Below, one piece after another: positions 7,662 to 16,410 of a stretch of DNA of 34,987 bases. The position numbers were made by a program, and so were the translations under genes. The notes under the pieces are model-generated. The model searched no databases, was not told where the DNA came from, and was given only the letters and a program-made list of their open reading frames with translations. How positions within the stretch are numbered: position 1 is the stretch's first letter; the number at the start of each line of letters is the position of its first letter. This stretch comes from Chitinivibrionales bacterium (lineage in GTDB: Bacteria > Fibrobacterota > Chitinivibrionia > Chitinivibrionales > WJKA01): assembly GCA_014728295.1 (NCBI GenBank), contig WJLW01000116.1:1-34987 (forward strand), given 5' to 3'.

Positions 7662-8052
7662 GAACTATCATTAAGATGGTGTGTAAACATGACCGCACAT
7701 TCTGCTGGGCTGGGCAGACTCCGCAGGCCGGACTTGGGCGCCTGCGCGTGTGCATTTAATAAAAGAATGGTCCTCAGAATTTGTATACAAATGCTGCTTG
7801 ACACAATCGTGTTGGTTTACAGAATGCATAGCGTATACAGGTGCGGGATCTGCGCTTTTTCAATTGCCTCAAGGACGGTGCAGGACCGGCTACCTGCCGT
7901 ATCACTCGATAATGACATTTAGCCTTCGGGATTCATTCGAGCCATGCTATTGGCGCCCGGGCGGCATACATTCGGGCGCCGGGCTGCTCTTATGTATCTT
8001 TATGCTGACAATTCTGCCGAAGCAATCCCCGAGATGTTCCGTGCAAAAGGAT
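7662..8052. other. 391-bp gap upstream of the kinase gene
   Basis: The kinase reading frame stays open through this stretch, but the encoded sequence is Cys/Trp-rich and unlike a protein domain, so I treat it as non-coding. It holds a TTGACA hexamer at 7798-7803 without a convincing -10 partner, and a GC-rich hairpin at 7952-7980. No tRNA or conserved gene is seen. Confidence 0.5.
7952..7980 (+). other. GC-rich hairpin in the kinase upstream region
   Basis: GGCGCCCG (7952-7959) and CGGGCGCC (7973-7980) form a perfect 8-bp stem with a 13-base loop, about 70 bp before the kinase start. No T tract follows directly. It could be a leader hairpin or a weak terminator for upstream transcription. 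Confidence 0.4.
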
Positions 8053-9192
8053 ATGAGCGAACGATTGAAATACAATACGCCGGCAATCAAGCTCGCGCTG
8101 GAAAAAAAGCTGATAACCGAAGATCAGCACAATCAGTGCAAAGATCTGCTGCGCAAGAGCAAAAAAATTGGTTTGACGCATGATATCGAAGAGATTTTTA
8201 TCAAGCAGGGCTTTTTGCAGGAGGAGGATCTTGAAGAGCTTCGTGAATTGATCAGCCTGGGTGAGGGAGGCACACAGTTCGGCAGTTACCGCCTTTTATA
8301 TATGCTGGGCGAAGGTGGTATGGGTAAAGTGTATCGGGCGGTGCACGAATTTATGCAACGGGATGTTGCCATCAAGGTCATTCATTACAAGCTCTCGCTC
8401 GACAAAAGCTACACCACGCGCTTTTTCCAGGAAATACGTGCCCTTGCCAAGTTACATCATCCCAATATCATTACCATTTACGATGCGGGACGGGTCAAGC
8501 GCAAATACTACTTTGCCATGGAACTGGTGGAAGGCACAACGCTTAAGGTGCTTGCCGACGCAGGTAACGGCGTTGCTGAAAAGTCGGCAATCGACATTGT
8601 CAGGGCCACCGCCGATGCCCTGCAAGAAGCGCATAAACATGATATTGTGCATCGGGATGTAAAGCCCGAAAACATTCTGCTCGATGAAGACAACAATCCG
8701 GTGCTCACCGATTTCGGTGTGGTGATGCATCATGACGCCGATCACATGACCTTGACGCAATCGGGCAATCTGGTTGGCTCGGTGCACTATGCATCTCCGG
8801 AGCAGGTCGAAGGATTGCGCGACATTGATGGACGCAGCGATATCTATTCCCTGGGAGCAACCCTGTATTACGCATTGACGGCAAAGCCGGCCTACAACGG
8901 CGCCACTCCGCCTGAAATACTTTCACAGCACCTGGCAGGCAATTTTAAAAGCCCGCGCCGCTATAATTCCGCAATTTCGCGCAAGACGGTGGGTTTGCTG
9001 CGCAAAATGATGGCGCGAAGCAGGGAAAAGCGATTTCAGACCATGCGAGAGGTTGTCGAATATATCGACAGGCCGGATTTGGCGCACTTTGCAACGATGG
9101 GCGTATATTTTCTGGTGTGTGGTATTTTGCTTTTTCTGGCTGGATTGCTGACCGAATTTAAATTCCAGGTCCTGCTTTCGCTTTTTCGATAA
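8053..9192 (+). CDS. Membrane-anchored Ser/Thr protein kinase (Hanks/PknB type)
   Basis: A 379-residue protein with a helical N-terminal region (about 1-75) and a complete Hanks-type kinase domain (about 78-340). Visible motifs are the glycine loop GEGGMG (86-91), Lys108 in VAIKVI, Glu127, the catalytic loop HRDVKPEN (200-207), DFG (220-222) and SPE (248-250). All key residues are present, so it should be an active kinase. One hydrophobic helix at about 351-365 near the C terminus would anchor it, with the kinase domain cytoplasmic and almost nothing outside. There is no PASTA or other sensor domain. The start ATG at 8053 (MSERLKYNTP) is chosen because the protein-like sequence begins there. 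A GTG at 8041 is an alternative, since the AAAAGG motif is very close to the ATG. It converges with the VOC gene, with stops six bases apart. Confidence 0.93.
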   Translation: MSERLKYNTPAIKLALEKKLITEDQHNQCKDLLRKSKKIGLTHDIEEIFIKQGFLQEEDLEELRELISLGEGGTQFGSYRLLYMLGEGGMGKVYRAVHEFMQRDVAIKVIHYKLSLDKSYTTRFFQEIRALAKLHHPNIITIYDAGRVKRKYYFAMELVEGTTLKVLADAGNGVAEKSAIDIVRATADALQEAHKHDIVHRDVKPENILLDEDNNPVLTDFGVVMHHDADHMTLTQSGNLVGSVHYASPEQVEGLRDIDGRSDIYSLGATLYYALTAKPAYNGATPPEILSQHLAGNFKSPRRYNSAISRKTVGLLRKMMARSREKRFQTMREVVEYIDRPDLAHFATMGVYFLVCGILLFLAGLLTEFKFQVLLSLFR

Positions 9193-9198
9193 TAGCTT

Positions 9199-9672
9199 TC
9201 AGCGCTTGAGGATTGCCTTGACTTTTTGCAGGGGGATGAATGATGTTTCGGCTATTTTTTCATCGCTCAAACCCTTGCCGGCGAATCGCTTGACAAATAC
9301 CTCAAGCGGCTCGCCGATTTCGACGATGTGTCCATCCGGGTCAAAAAACCGTATCGTGCGCTGCCCCCAGATTTCTTCATGAATTCCGTGCAGAAATTCG
9401 ATACTGTTGTCGCTGAGTCGTGCATACACGTTATCCAGATTGTCGCTTTCAAAATACAGCTCAAAACGATTGCTGCTGTTGCGGATGCGCCGCCTTTCAA
9501 GCGATGCCGGAATAATGTGATCGTCCCGCAGTTCCCACAGTGACAGGCCGCAGCGTAATTGTATATTTCTGCCAAAATCATCCTCGACTTTCTGCTCGAG
9601 AATATCACAATAGAATTTCTTCGATTTTTGGATATTGTCAACGAATATTACTGCGGAATGATAGCGTGTCAT
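9199..9672 (-). CDS. VOC (glyoxalase/bleomycin-resistance fold) protein
   Basis: A 157-residue protein with the beta-alpha-beta-beta-beta fold pattern of the vicinal oxygen chelate superfamily. It opens with TRYHSAVIFVDNIQKSKKFYCDIL and has the second-module motif RTIRFFDPDGHIVEIGE, whose Glu is a usual metal ligand. After the VOC domain, about 30 residues (FAGKGLSDEKIAETSFIP region) look like a small helical extension. The ATG at 9672 is preferred because CGGGG lies upstream; a TTG two codons earlier is possible. Substrate cannot be told from sequence. The gene is monocistronic. Confidence 0.85.
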   Translation of the reverse strand: MTRYHSAVIFVDNIQKSKKFYCDILEQKVEDDFGRNIQLRCGLSLWELRDDHIIPASLERRRIRNSSNRFELYFESDNLDNVYARLSDNSIEFLHGIHEEIWGQRTIRFFDPDGHIVEIGEPLEVFVKRFAGKGLSDEKIAETSFIPLQKVKAILKR

Positions 9673-10063
9673 ATTCAACCCCGGGTAAACGTAGGTGCTG
9701 CCGCTAAAGATACGGAAAAAATAGTCAAATCTTCTCTATCCGACAAGCAGATGGGCTGAAGATGCTGCTATGTAGCGATAATGAGAGAAAAAGGGCAGTT
9801 TTCTTGGATATACGTGCCGGTGTCTCGAATTTAACGAGTTGTTGGACGGTCTCGTTTAGATATACGCCCTTTTTTCATGTGTGGGAGGCTCATTGCCGTT
9901 TAAGAAACGCGTTTGCTACGATTAGATTGGTCTGTATTTTGCTAATCTAACTATTCTACTCGGCTTGAAGCATGATGGTAAGCAAGATCAGGCTTGAAAG
10001 CTGCGAGAAACAAAAGAAATGGTAACCACATCACCCATAGCAGAAGATCTTCAAGGAGTTCGC
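9673..10063. other. 391-bp gap between the VOC gene and the suf operon
   Basis: This divergent intergenic stretch has no gene I can support. It contains an AACGAG/CTCGTT stem (9833-9838 and 9851-9856) followed by a T-rich run, two copies of GATATACG 52 bp apart (9807, 9859), the inverted repeat listed separately at 9922-9950, and two copies of GGCTTGAA (9962, 9991). Promoters for both flanking transcription units must lie here. Confidence 0.5.
9922..9950. promoter_or_regulatory. Candidate operator upstream of the suf operon
   Basis: TTAGATT (9922-9928) and AATCTAA (9944-9950) form a perfect 7-bp inverted repeat with a 15-bp spacer, about 114 bp before sufC. The position suits binding of a dimeric regulator such as an Rrf2-type or Fur-type protein, but no regulator gene is next to the operon and the site does not clearly match a known consensus. 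Confidence 0.35.
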
Positions 10064-10849
10064 ATGAAGCTTGAAATAAGAAATCTGCACGCGAATATCG
10101 ACGGCAAACCCATTCTGCAGGGCCTTGATTTGACCCTGCAATCGGGAGAAGTGCATGCATTGATGGGACCGAATGGCTCGGGTAAATCAACGCTTGCCAA
10201 CGTACTCATGGGACATCCTGCCTATGAAGTTACCAACGGCGAAGTGGTGCTTGACGGCAAAGATGTGCTTGAACTTGATACGAACGAACGTGCAGGAGCG
10301 GGCTTGTTTCTTGCATTCCAGTATCCGGTTGAAGTCGCAGGGATCACGGTCGGCAAATTTCTCAAACGTGCGCTGGAGGCCCGGCTTGAAAAAGGCGACA
10401 AGATTGATGTCAGCGCATTTATAAAACACCTGCGCGCGCAGATGGTATTTCTTGACATGGAACAGGCTTTCATCAACCGCTATCTCAATCACGGATTTAG
10501 CGGTGGAGAAAAGAAGCGAATGGAAATTCTGCAGATGCTTATGATCAAGCCCTCGTTTGCGATTCTTGACGAAACGGATTCGGGTCTAGACATAGACGCC
10601 CTGAAAATTGTTGCGAAGGGTGTCAACAAAATGAGAGGCCCCAAATTCGGCAGCCTTGTCATAACACACTATCAACGGATCCTGAACCACATCCATCCCG
10701 ATCACGTGCATATAATGTACCAGGGCCGCGTTGTTGAATCGGGCGGCAACGAACTGGTGGAAGAACTCGAGAGAAACGGTTATGAAAATATTAAAGGTAA
10801 ATTCGGTATAAAGGAGGAGCAGCATGAGCCCGCAACCGCAGCTTATTGA
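10064..10849 (+). CDS. sufC: SufC, ATPase of the SUF Fe-S assembly complex
   Basis: A 261-residue ABC-type ATPase that works in the cytoplasm with SufB and SufD to build iron-sulfur clusters. Visible motifs are Walker [10 protein letters not shown], the Q-loop region [13 protein letters not shown], the SufC-typical signature [13 protein letters not shown] and Walker [17 protein letters not shown], then ITHYQRIL with the switch His. The start ATG at 10064 has AAGGAG at ideal spacing and begins [10 protein letters not shown]; an in-frame start at 10019 would add 15 non-conserved residues. It is the first gene of the operon. Its last 26 bases overlap the start of sufB, which implies translational coupling. 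Confidence 0.97.
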   Translation: MKLEIRNLHANIDGKPILQGLDLTLQSGEVHALMGPNGSGKSTLANVLMGHPAYEVTNGEVVLDGKDVLELDTNERAGAGLFLAFQYPVEVAGITVGKFLKRALEARLEKGDKIDVSAFIKHLRAQMVFLDMEQAFINRYLNHGFSGGEKKRMEILQMLMIKPSFAILDETDSGLDIDALKIVAKGVNKMRGPKFGSLVITHYQRILNHIHPDHVHIMYQGRVVESGGNELVEELERNGYENIKGKFGIKEEQHEPATAAY

Positions 10850-12227
10850 CTTAGGTGAATACAAGGCGGGGTTTTCGTTTCCGGACAGCTCCGTTTTTAA
10901 GACCCGCAGGGGTTTAGATGAAGAAGTCGTTAACCAGATATCCTCTCACAAGCAGGAACCGGAGTGGATGCGCCAATATCGCCTGCGCGCTTTTGGGGCA
11001 TTTCAAAAAAAGGGGATGCCTAACTGGGGGGCCGATCTGACGTCCATTAATTTCGATGACATTTACTATTACGCCAAGCCCATGGATGAACAGGGACGTA
11101 CGTGGGACGACGTGCCGGACAGCATCAAGCAAACCTTCGACCGGCTGGGCATTCCCGAAGCCGAGCGAAAGTTTCTCGCCGGAGTGGGAGCCCAGTACGA
11201 TTCCGAAGTGGTCTATCACAATATAAAAGAAGAACTCAAGCAGAAAGGCGTAATTTTTCTCGATCCCGAAACTGCACTCAAAGAGCATCCCGACATTTTC
11301 AGGGAGTATTTCGGAACAGTTATTCCGTATATGGACAATAAGTTTGCAGCACTGAACAGTGCGGTGTGGTCGGGTGGAAGCTTCATTTATGTGCCGCCCG
11401 GCATAGAAGTGGACATACCGTTGCAGGCTTATTTCCGGATCAATTCGGAAAGTTTCGGGCAATTTGAGCGTACGTTGATTATTGCCGATGAAGGCAGTTT
11501 CGTTCACTATATCGAAGGGTGTACGGCTCCGGTTTATACGACGGATTCACTTCATTCGGCGGTGGTGGAAATTATTGCCAAAAAAAACGCCCGCGTCAGG
11601 TATACAACGATTCAAAACTGGTCGGGAGATATCTACAACCTGGTTACCAAACGTGCCACTGCCTACGAAGGCGCCACCGTCGAGTGGATTGACGGAAACA
11701 TCGGAAGCAAACGAACGATGAAATATCCTTCGGTCTACCTGATGGAGCCGGGCGCCCACGGGGAGGTTACCTCGATAGCCTTTGCCGGCAAAGGCCAGGA
11801 GCAGGATACCGGTGCGAAGATGGTGCACGTTGCCGGAAATACCTCGTCGGTGATTACTTCGAAATCAATCAGCAAAGACGGCGGTATCGCATCGTATCGA
11901 GGTCTGGTCAAGGCCGAGAGCGGATTGAAAAACATCAAATCCCACGTAATCTGCGACGCGCTCCTGATTGATGATAAGTCGACTACCAATACCTATCCCT
12001 ACATGGAGATCGATTCTGAGGATGTGTCAATCGAACATGAGGCGCGTGTCAGCAAGATCAGCGAAGAGCAGCTCTTCTACCTGATGAGCCGCGGCCTGAA
12101 AGAGCAGGAGGCATCCATGATGATCGTCAACGGTTTCCTGGATCCGCTGGTCAAGCAATTACCCATGGAGTATGCCGTGGAGTTGAACCGGCTGATCGAG
12201 TTGGAAATGGAAGGTTCTGTTGGATAA
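10824..12227 (+). CDS. sufB: SufB, Fe-S cluster scaffold subunit
   Basis: A 467-residue scaffold protein of the SufBCD complex, normal length for the family. The beta-helix core is followed by the conserved C-terminal block, including the Cys in [14 protein letters not shown] (equivalent of the essential SufB cysteine that accepts sulfur or binds the nascent cluster) and [20 protein letters not shown]. The segment [10 protein letters not shown] holds another conserved cysteine. The start lies inside sufC and has AGGAGG six to seven bases before the ATG. The next gene, sufD, follows after 55 bp. Confidence 0.97.
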   Translation: MSPQPQLIDLGEYKAGFSFPDSSVFKTRRGLDEEVVNQISSHKQEPEWMRQYRLRAFGAFQKKGMPNWGADLTSINFDDIYYYAKPMDEQGRTWDDVPDSIKQTFDRLGIPEAERKFLAGVGAQYDSEVVYHNIKEELKQKGVIFLDPETALKEHPDIFREYFGTVIPYMDNKFAALNSAVWSGGSFIYVPPGIEVDIPLQAYFRINSESFGQFERTLIIADEGSFVHYIEGCTAPVYTTDSLHSAVVEIIAKKNARVRYTTIQNWSGDIYNLVTKRATAYEGATVEWIDGNIGSKRTMKYPSVYLMEPGAHGEVTSIAFAGKGQEQDTGAKMVHVAGNTSSVITSKSISKDGGIASYRGLVKAESGLKNIKSHVICDALLIDDKSTTNTYPYMEIDSEDVSIEHEARVSKISEEQLFYLMSRGLKEQEASMMIVNGFLDPLVKQLPMEYAVELNRLIELEMEGSVG

Positions 12228-12282
12228 AATAGGTATGCATTCTGATTGATTTCACGTTACACACCCTGTTGAGGGAGATAGT

Positions 12283-13503
12283 ATGTCTGCAAAAGAACAC
12301 ACCGTAAACGATGCGCAACGGGCGCTGTTCAGCTCTTTTACGCAAAACGTTGCAGAACCGGAATGGATGCAGCGGTTTCGGTTGGATGCATGGGACCGGT
12401 TTCAGGAGGTATCCTGGCCGTCATTGCGGGATGAGGAATTTCGACGTACCGATTTGACCCGGTTTGAATACGATGTTTTTGAACCGATTGTCACCGGATA
12501 CTCACCAGTATTCGCGATAGCTCCCCAGAACGGCGTAACCGTCAAAACCTTTCGCGATGCGATAGTTGAGAACGAAAATGAGCTGCAACCGCTCTTGAGC
12601 GCCTCGCTCGCCGTCGCCGACAATCGCATTGCCCTGTGGCACTACCTGTATGTCAACGACGGCATTTTTATTGATATACCGGATGGACTGGTTGCCACCA
12701 ATCCGATATCGGTTGAGTTGTCGGCAGCGGGTGAGCACAGGCTTGCAACTCCGCATATTTTTGTGCGTGTCGGCAAAGAATCTCGTGCGTCGGTTGTCGT
12801 GAAGATTGCCAACAGTCACGCAGAGAAACTTGTTCTCAACAGCTACGCACATATTATGGTGGAAGATGCCGCGAAGCTCAAGTATGTCACCTGTCAATCA
12901 CTCAAGGAGGGGGCTGCTTATTTTTCGCATGCCGAGGCGCGTGTGGCGCGTGATGCGGCCATTGAGCACATGGACGTCAATCTCGGGGCCGATTTGACAA
13001 AGAGCAGATTAATCTGCGATCTCAACGGTCCGGGCAGTGAAGGGGTGCTCAATGGAGTCTTTTTCGCGTCGCAAAAGCAGCACATGGATATTCGCTGCGT
13101 GCAGGAACATAACTCGCGCGCCGCAAGCAGCAACGCCGTTTATAAAGGCGCAGTCAAAGACAACTCCCGGTCGATATTTCAGGGACTCATTCGAGTTGAC
13201 AAAGGCGCCAACCAGACCGATGCTTATTTGACTAATAAGAACCTGATTATCAATGACGGCGCCCGGGCCGATTCAATTCCGGGATTGCAGATAGACACAA
13301 ACGATGTAAAATGCAGCCACGGTTCGACTACCGGCAAGATCAGTGAAGACGAGCTTTTTTATTTGATGAGCCGCGGCATATCCAGAGCGCAGGCCCGGCA
13401 CATGCTGGTGATGGGTTTTTTCGAGGAGCACCTACAGAAGCTTCCTGAGGAAGTTGCCGTGGAAATTCGTGAATCACTCCAAGAGCGGCTTGCTGGTGAG
13501 TGA
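12283..13503 (+). CDS. sufD: SufD, SufB partner in Fe-S cluster assembly
   Basis: A 406-residue SufB-related protein. It has the divergent N-terminal helical domain of SufD (EPEWMQRFRLDAWDRF), a beta-helix core and the C-terminal block [24 protein letters not shown]. That block carries the Cys-x-His pair expected at the SufB-SufD interface, where the cluster is thought to form. A GAGGGAG ribosome site lies before the ATG. The position between sufB and sufS matches the common SUF order. It shares the SRGxxxxxAxxMxxxGF pattern with SufB, as expected for paralogues. Confidence 0.95.
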   Translation: MSAKEHTVNDAQRALFSSFTQNVAEPEWMQRFRLDAWDRFQEVSWPSLRDEEFRRTDLTRFEYDVFEPIVTGYSPVFAIAPQNGVTVKTFRDAIVENENELQPLLSASLAVADNRIALWHYLYVNDGIFIDIPDGLVATNPISVELSAAGEHRLATPHIFVRVGKESRASVVVKIANSHAEKLVLNSYAHIMVEDAAKLKYVTCQSLKEGAAYFSHAEARVARDAAIEHMDVNLGADLTKSRLICDLNGPGSEGVLNGVFFASQKQHMDIRCVQEHNSRAASSNAVYKGAVKDNSRSIFQGLIRVDKGANQTDAYLTNKNLIINDGARADSIPGLQIDTNDVKCSHGSTTGKISEDELFYLMSRGISRAQARHMLVMGFFEEHLQKLPEEVAVEIRESLQERLAGE

Positions 13504-13561
13504 TGAGCAGCGCTAATGAGTATTTTTTAATGTGCAGCAAGTTCTAAAAGAGGGACGTCGC

Positions 13562-13876
13562 ATGGAATCGTGGACTGCGGTCGCGCAGGAAAACGAACTG
13601 GCAGAAAAGCTTACGGTATGCCTTGCAGACCGGGAAATAATGCTTACCCGTCACGATGGCGCTATATACGCCATCAATAATGTATGCTCCCATGCCTATG
13701 CCCGGTTATCGGAAGGCGATGCCTGGAATGGAACGGTCTACTGTCCCAAACACGGGTCCGGATTTGATGTCAAGACCGGGGCAGTGAAAGGTCTGCCGGC
13801 TACGAAACCGGTGGAGACGTACGATGTGAAAACTGAAAATGGGACTATTTTCTTGAAATCCAGAAATTATGCATGA
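13562..13876 (+). CDS. Rieske [2Fe-2S] ferredoxin-like protein in the suf operon
   Basis: A 104-residue single-domain Rieske protein. The two cluster-binding boxes are CSH (Cys42, His44) and CPKH (Cys61, His64), 17 residues apart, followed by GSGFDVKTG. It has the size of the small NirD-like or biphenyl-dioxygenase-type ferredoxins and no signal peptide. The ATG at 13562 has AGAGGGA upstream; a GTG at 13532 would add ten residues without support. Its stop overlaps the sufS start by eight bases. Inference: an electron carrier or recipient associated with cluster assembly, as Rieske genes are often seen in SUF operons. Its exact partner is unknown. Confidence 0.9.
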   Translation: MESWTAVAQENELAEKLTVCLADREIMLTRHDGAIYAINNVCSHAYARLSEGDAWNGTVYCPKHGSGFDVKTGAVKGLPATKPVETYDVKTENGTIFLKSRNYA

Positions 13877-15137
13877 TACGCACGTTGCCGCCAGTCCGAT
13901 AAACGGAAAGAAAACCGCCATAACCTCGATCAGAAATGATTTTCCGCATTTGCAGCGCCAGGTTCATGGCCGCAAAATTGTCTACCTGGACAACGCCGCC
14001 ACAACGCTTAAACCGCGTTCGGTGATATCAGCCATAACATCCTATTATGAAAATGAATCATCGAATGTGCACCGTGCGCTGTATACAACGGCAGGGGAAG
14101 CGACACTGCGCTACGAAAACAGCCGGGCTGCCGTAAAGGAACTCATTAACGCGAAGGGTACGCAGGAGATTGTCTTTACTCGCGGGACCACCGAGGCAAT
14201 TAACCTGGTTGCGTGGAGCTGGGGGCGCGCCAACCTTGGTGAAGGTGATGAAATTCTGCTTACCGAAATGGAGCATCACAGCAATCTGGTGCCGTGGCAG
14301 CTCCTGGCGCGCGAAAAGAAGGCGAAGCTGAAATTCATTCCTTTTCTCCAGGGCGGTACGCTCGACTATGATGCAATTGATACATTATGGAGCGATCGCA
14401 TCAAACTGGTGGCACTGGTGCACATGTCAAATGTATTCGGAACAATTAACGACGTCAAGCAGGTGATTGACATTGCGCATAGTCACGAAGTGCCCGTGCT
14501 CATCGACGCGGCGCAAAGTGTACCCCACATGCCGGTTGACGTACAGAACCTTGATTGTGATTTTCTGGCATTTTCGGGACATAAGATGTGCGGTCCGACC
14601 GGTGTTGGTGTGCTGTATGCAAAGCAGCATGTGCTCGAGGCAATGCCGCCATTTCATGGTGGTGGCGATATGATCAATGCTGTCTGGCCGGAAAAGTCGA
14701 CCTGGAATGACCTTCCGTACAAATTCGAAGCAGGAACGCCCAACATCGCCGGCGTGATCGGACTGGGCGCGGCGATAGACTATGTGCAGCGCCTGGGAAT
14801 GCACAAAATACGTATACTGGAAGAAAAGCTTACCAGCTATCTCCTGGACCGCCTCTCGGCAATTACCGATGTGACCATTCACGGACCGCGAGTAAACCGC
14901 GGTGGAGCCGTGTCCTTCACTCTGGCCGGCTTGCATCCGCATGATATCGCTCAGTATTTTGATGCCAAAGCAATCGCAGTCCGCGCCGGTCATCATTGTG
15001 CACAGCCGGTAATGCGCAAGCTCAATATACCGGCGACGGTGCGCGCCAGCGTGTACTTCTACAATACTACCGAAGAAATAGATCGGCTTGCCGAAGCAGT
15101 CATCGGAGCACGGGAATTTTTCAAACATGGAATTTGA
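13869..15137 (+). CDS. sufS: SufS, cysteine desulfurase (PLP-dependent)
   Basis: A 422-residue group II cysteine desulfurase that takes sulfur from cysteine (and can act on selenocysteine) to supply the SUF complex. Visible residues are the PLP lysine Lys239 in FSGHKMCGPTGVG, the PLP-stacking His in EMEHHSN (136-137) and the catalytic Cys377 in RAGHHCAQPVMRK. Residues 36-49 show the conserved IVYLDNAATTLKP start of the aminotransferase fold. The ATG overlaps the end of the Rieske gene, and the 3' end overlaps sufU by 11 bases. The sulfur acceptor is expected to be SufU. Confidence 0.96.
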   Translation: MHDTHVAASPINGKKTAITSIRNDFPHLQRQVHGRKIVYLDNAATTLKPRSVISAITSYYENESSNVHRALYTTAGEATLRYENSRAAVKELINAKGTQEIVFTRGTTEAINLVAWSWGRANLGEGDEILLTEMEHHSNLVPWQLLAREKKAKLKFIPFLQGGTLDYDAIDTLWSDRIKLVALVHMSNVFGTINDVKQVIDIAHSHEVPVLIDAAQSVPHMPVDVQNLDCDFLAFSGHKMCGPTGVGVLYAKQHVLEAMPPFHGGGDMINAVWPEKSTWNDLPYKFEAGTPNIAGVIGLGAAIDYVQRLGMHKIRILEEKLTSYLLDRLSAITDVTIHGPRVNRGGAVSFTLAGLHPHDIAQYFDAKAIAVRAGHHCAQPVMRKLNIPATVRASVYFYNTTEEIDRLAEAVIGAREFFKHGI

Positions 15138-15582
15138 CGATCTTTATCAGGAAATTATCCTCGATCATTACCGCAACCCGCGCAATGCCGCCAGACTTGA
15201 TTTCATAAACAACGAGTTTGTGCACGAAAATCCTTCCTGCGGCGATTCATTTAAAGTGCATGTAGCGGTAGGGGAGAGCGGCAATATCGAGGAAGTTACG
15301 TTTGACGGGCATGGGTGTGCAATCAGTACGGCATCTGCATCTATGATGAGTGAACTGCTCATCGGCAAGCCGCAAGCGAAAGTTGACGAAATCATACAGA
15401 CGTTTATCGGCGCTCTGCGGGGCGATGTGAAGAAAGAAGCACTCGATGAGATGGGTGATATTGCCGCACTTAAAAGCATTACGCAATATCCCGTTCGCAT
15501 CAAATGCGCCACCCTGGCCTGGCATGCGGTTCAGGATGCGCTTACCCGGGAGAACAGGCAACGGAAAACGGGCGATTCTTGA
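15127..15582 (+). CDS. sufU: SufU, sulfur acceptor / scaffold protein
   Basis: A 151-residue IscU-fold protein of the SufU type. It keeps the three conserved cysteines Cys38 (NPSCGD), Cys64 (GHGCAIS) and Cys127 (RIKCATL) plus Asp40, the zinc or sulfur-transfer site. SufU accepts persulfide from SufS and passes it to SufBCD. The ATG at 15127 begins MEFDDLYQEIILDHYRNPRN, the typical family start, and lies within the last bases of sufS. The stop TGA overlaps the TTG start of the ferredoxin gene. Confidence 0.94.
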   Translation: MEFDDLYQEIILDHYRNPRNAARLDFINNEFVHENPSCGDSFKVHVAVGESGNIEEVTFDGHGCAISTASASMMSELLIGKPQAKVDEIIQTFIGALRGDVKKEALDEMGDIAALKSITQYPVRIKCATLAWHAVQDALTRENRQRKTGDS

Positions 15583-15767
15583 AAGTAAAGATACATAACG
15601 ATCTGTGCATCGGCTGTGAAATATGTGTTGCGACGTGCCCGGAAGTATTTAACGTGGATGGAAACGGCAAGGTCATGCTCCACTTCGAACGTGTCCCGGC
15701 CGAGATGAAGCAATCGTGTCAATGTGCCGCAGATAATTGCCCTGTTGATGCCATTGAGCTGCTTTAA
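15579..15767 (+). CDS. Small [4Fe-4S] ferredoxin, last gene of the suf operon
   Basis: A 62-residue ferredoxin with one cluster-binding set: CIGCEIC (C-x2-C-x2-C) near the N terminus and the distal Cys in DNCPVDAI. Extra cysteines occur in VATCPEVF and SCQCAADN. There is no ATG in frame before the motif. The TTG at 15579 overlaps the sufU stop as TTGA and fits coupled translation, so I chose it. The role is electron transfer, possibly supplying electrons for cluster assembly or acting as the first client. The TTG start would suit low expression. Confidence 0.85.
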   Translation: MKVKIHNDLCIGCEICVATCPEVFNVDGNGKVMLHFERVPAEMKQSCQCAADNCPVDAIELL

Positions 15768-15862
15768 TTTTTCAGAAATATTCTTGAGCCAAAAGTCGAT
15801 GCCGAATACGTATTTGTTGAATCTGTCAGCTGAAAATTTCTGTATTGGAAAAGTAGTCCTGT

Positions 15863-15890
15863 GACGGTTTCCTGACCGTGTCTTTATTTT
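15863..15890 (+). terminator. Candidate terminator after the suf operon
   Basis: ACGGT (15864-15868) pairs with ACCGT (15875-15879) around a six-base loop, followed by TCTTTATTTT. The stem is short, but the T-rich tail and the position between the ferredoxin and acyl carrier protein genes fit a terminator. Confidence 0.4.
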
Positions 15891-15958
15891 GATTTTATGC
15901 GGGCAACTGTTATTTTACTTTGCGATTTGAAGGGTTTCATTCTTTTCAAGGTGCACTC

Positions 15959-16222
15959 ATGGTTCAGGATTATGTTGATCAAGATGTATTTAATCGTGTA
16001 AAATTTATTATCGGGGAAGTTTTAATGGTAAAAACCGACTCGATAACTCCTGACACACGCCTGAGAAAAGACCTCGGCGCAGATTCCCTGGACCTGATTA
16101 CCCTGCACATGGCGTTTGAAGAGGAGTTTAAGGGCACTTTGTGCGAAGAGCATTACCTGAATTCAAAAGAGCGAACCGTGGCAGAAACAGCCAGCGATAT
16201 CCGCAGATTTATGCTCAATTAA
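15959..16222 (+). CDS. Acyl carrier protein
   Basis: An 87-residue acyl carrier protein. The phosphopantetheine attachment site is Ser43 in LGADSLDLI, and the surrounding helix pattern (DTRLRKDLGADSLD, then MAFEEEF) is typical. The ATG at 15959 follows CAAGGTG at good spacing; a TTG at 15920 is less likely. It stands alone with no fatty-acid synthase genes nearby, so it may be a specialised carrier and not the main AcpP. The sequence after the site (FKGTLCEEHYLNSKERT) is divergent from housekeeping ACPs. Confidence 0.9.
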   Translation: MVQDYVDQDVFNRVKFIIGEVLMVKTDSITPDTRLRKDLGADSLDLITLHMAFEEEFKGTLCEEHYLNSKERTVAETASDIRRFMLN

Positions 16223-16410
16223 ATCAAGCTCGGCAGGTCGTGCGTTTCCTTAAATTTTGCAGCTTCCCTTAAGCGGTCTACTCCTTACGGTACTTGAGAC
16301 CATTCCTGTAATTTTTTGCTTCCCACCGGCGACTAATAATCGCATCTGCAAAAATGAAATTATATTTTATAGTTCACAAAATTTATCAACATATAAATTA
16401 GGAGGTTTTC

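Noticed and set aside
7750..8052. N-terminal extension of the kinase frame back to 7750
   Set aside because: The added 101 residues are rich in Cys and Trp with no domain pattern, and the protein-like sequence begins at MSERLKYNTP (8053).
14427..15128. 233-codon minus-strand frame opposite sufS
   Set aside because: It lies wholly inside a well-conserved gene, so it is a shadow of sufS codon use.
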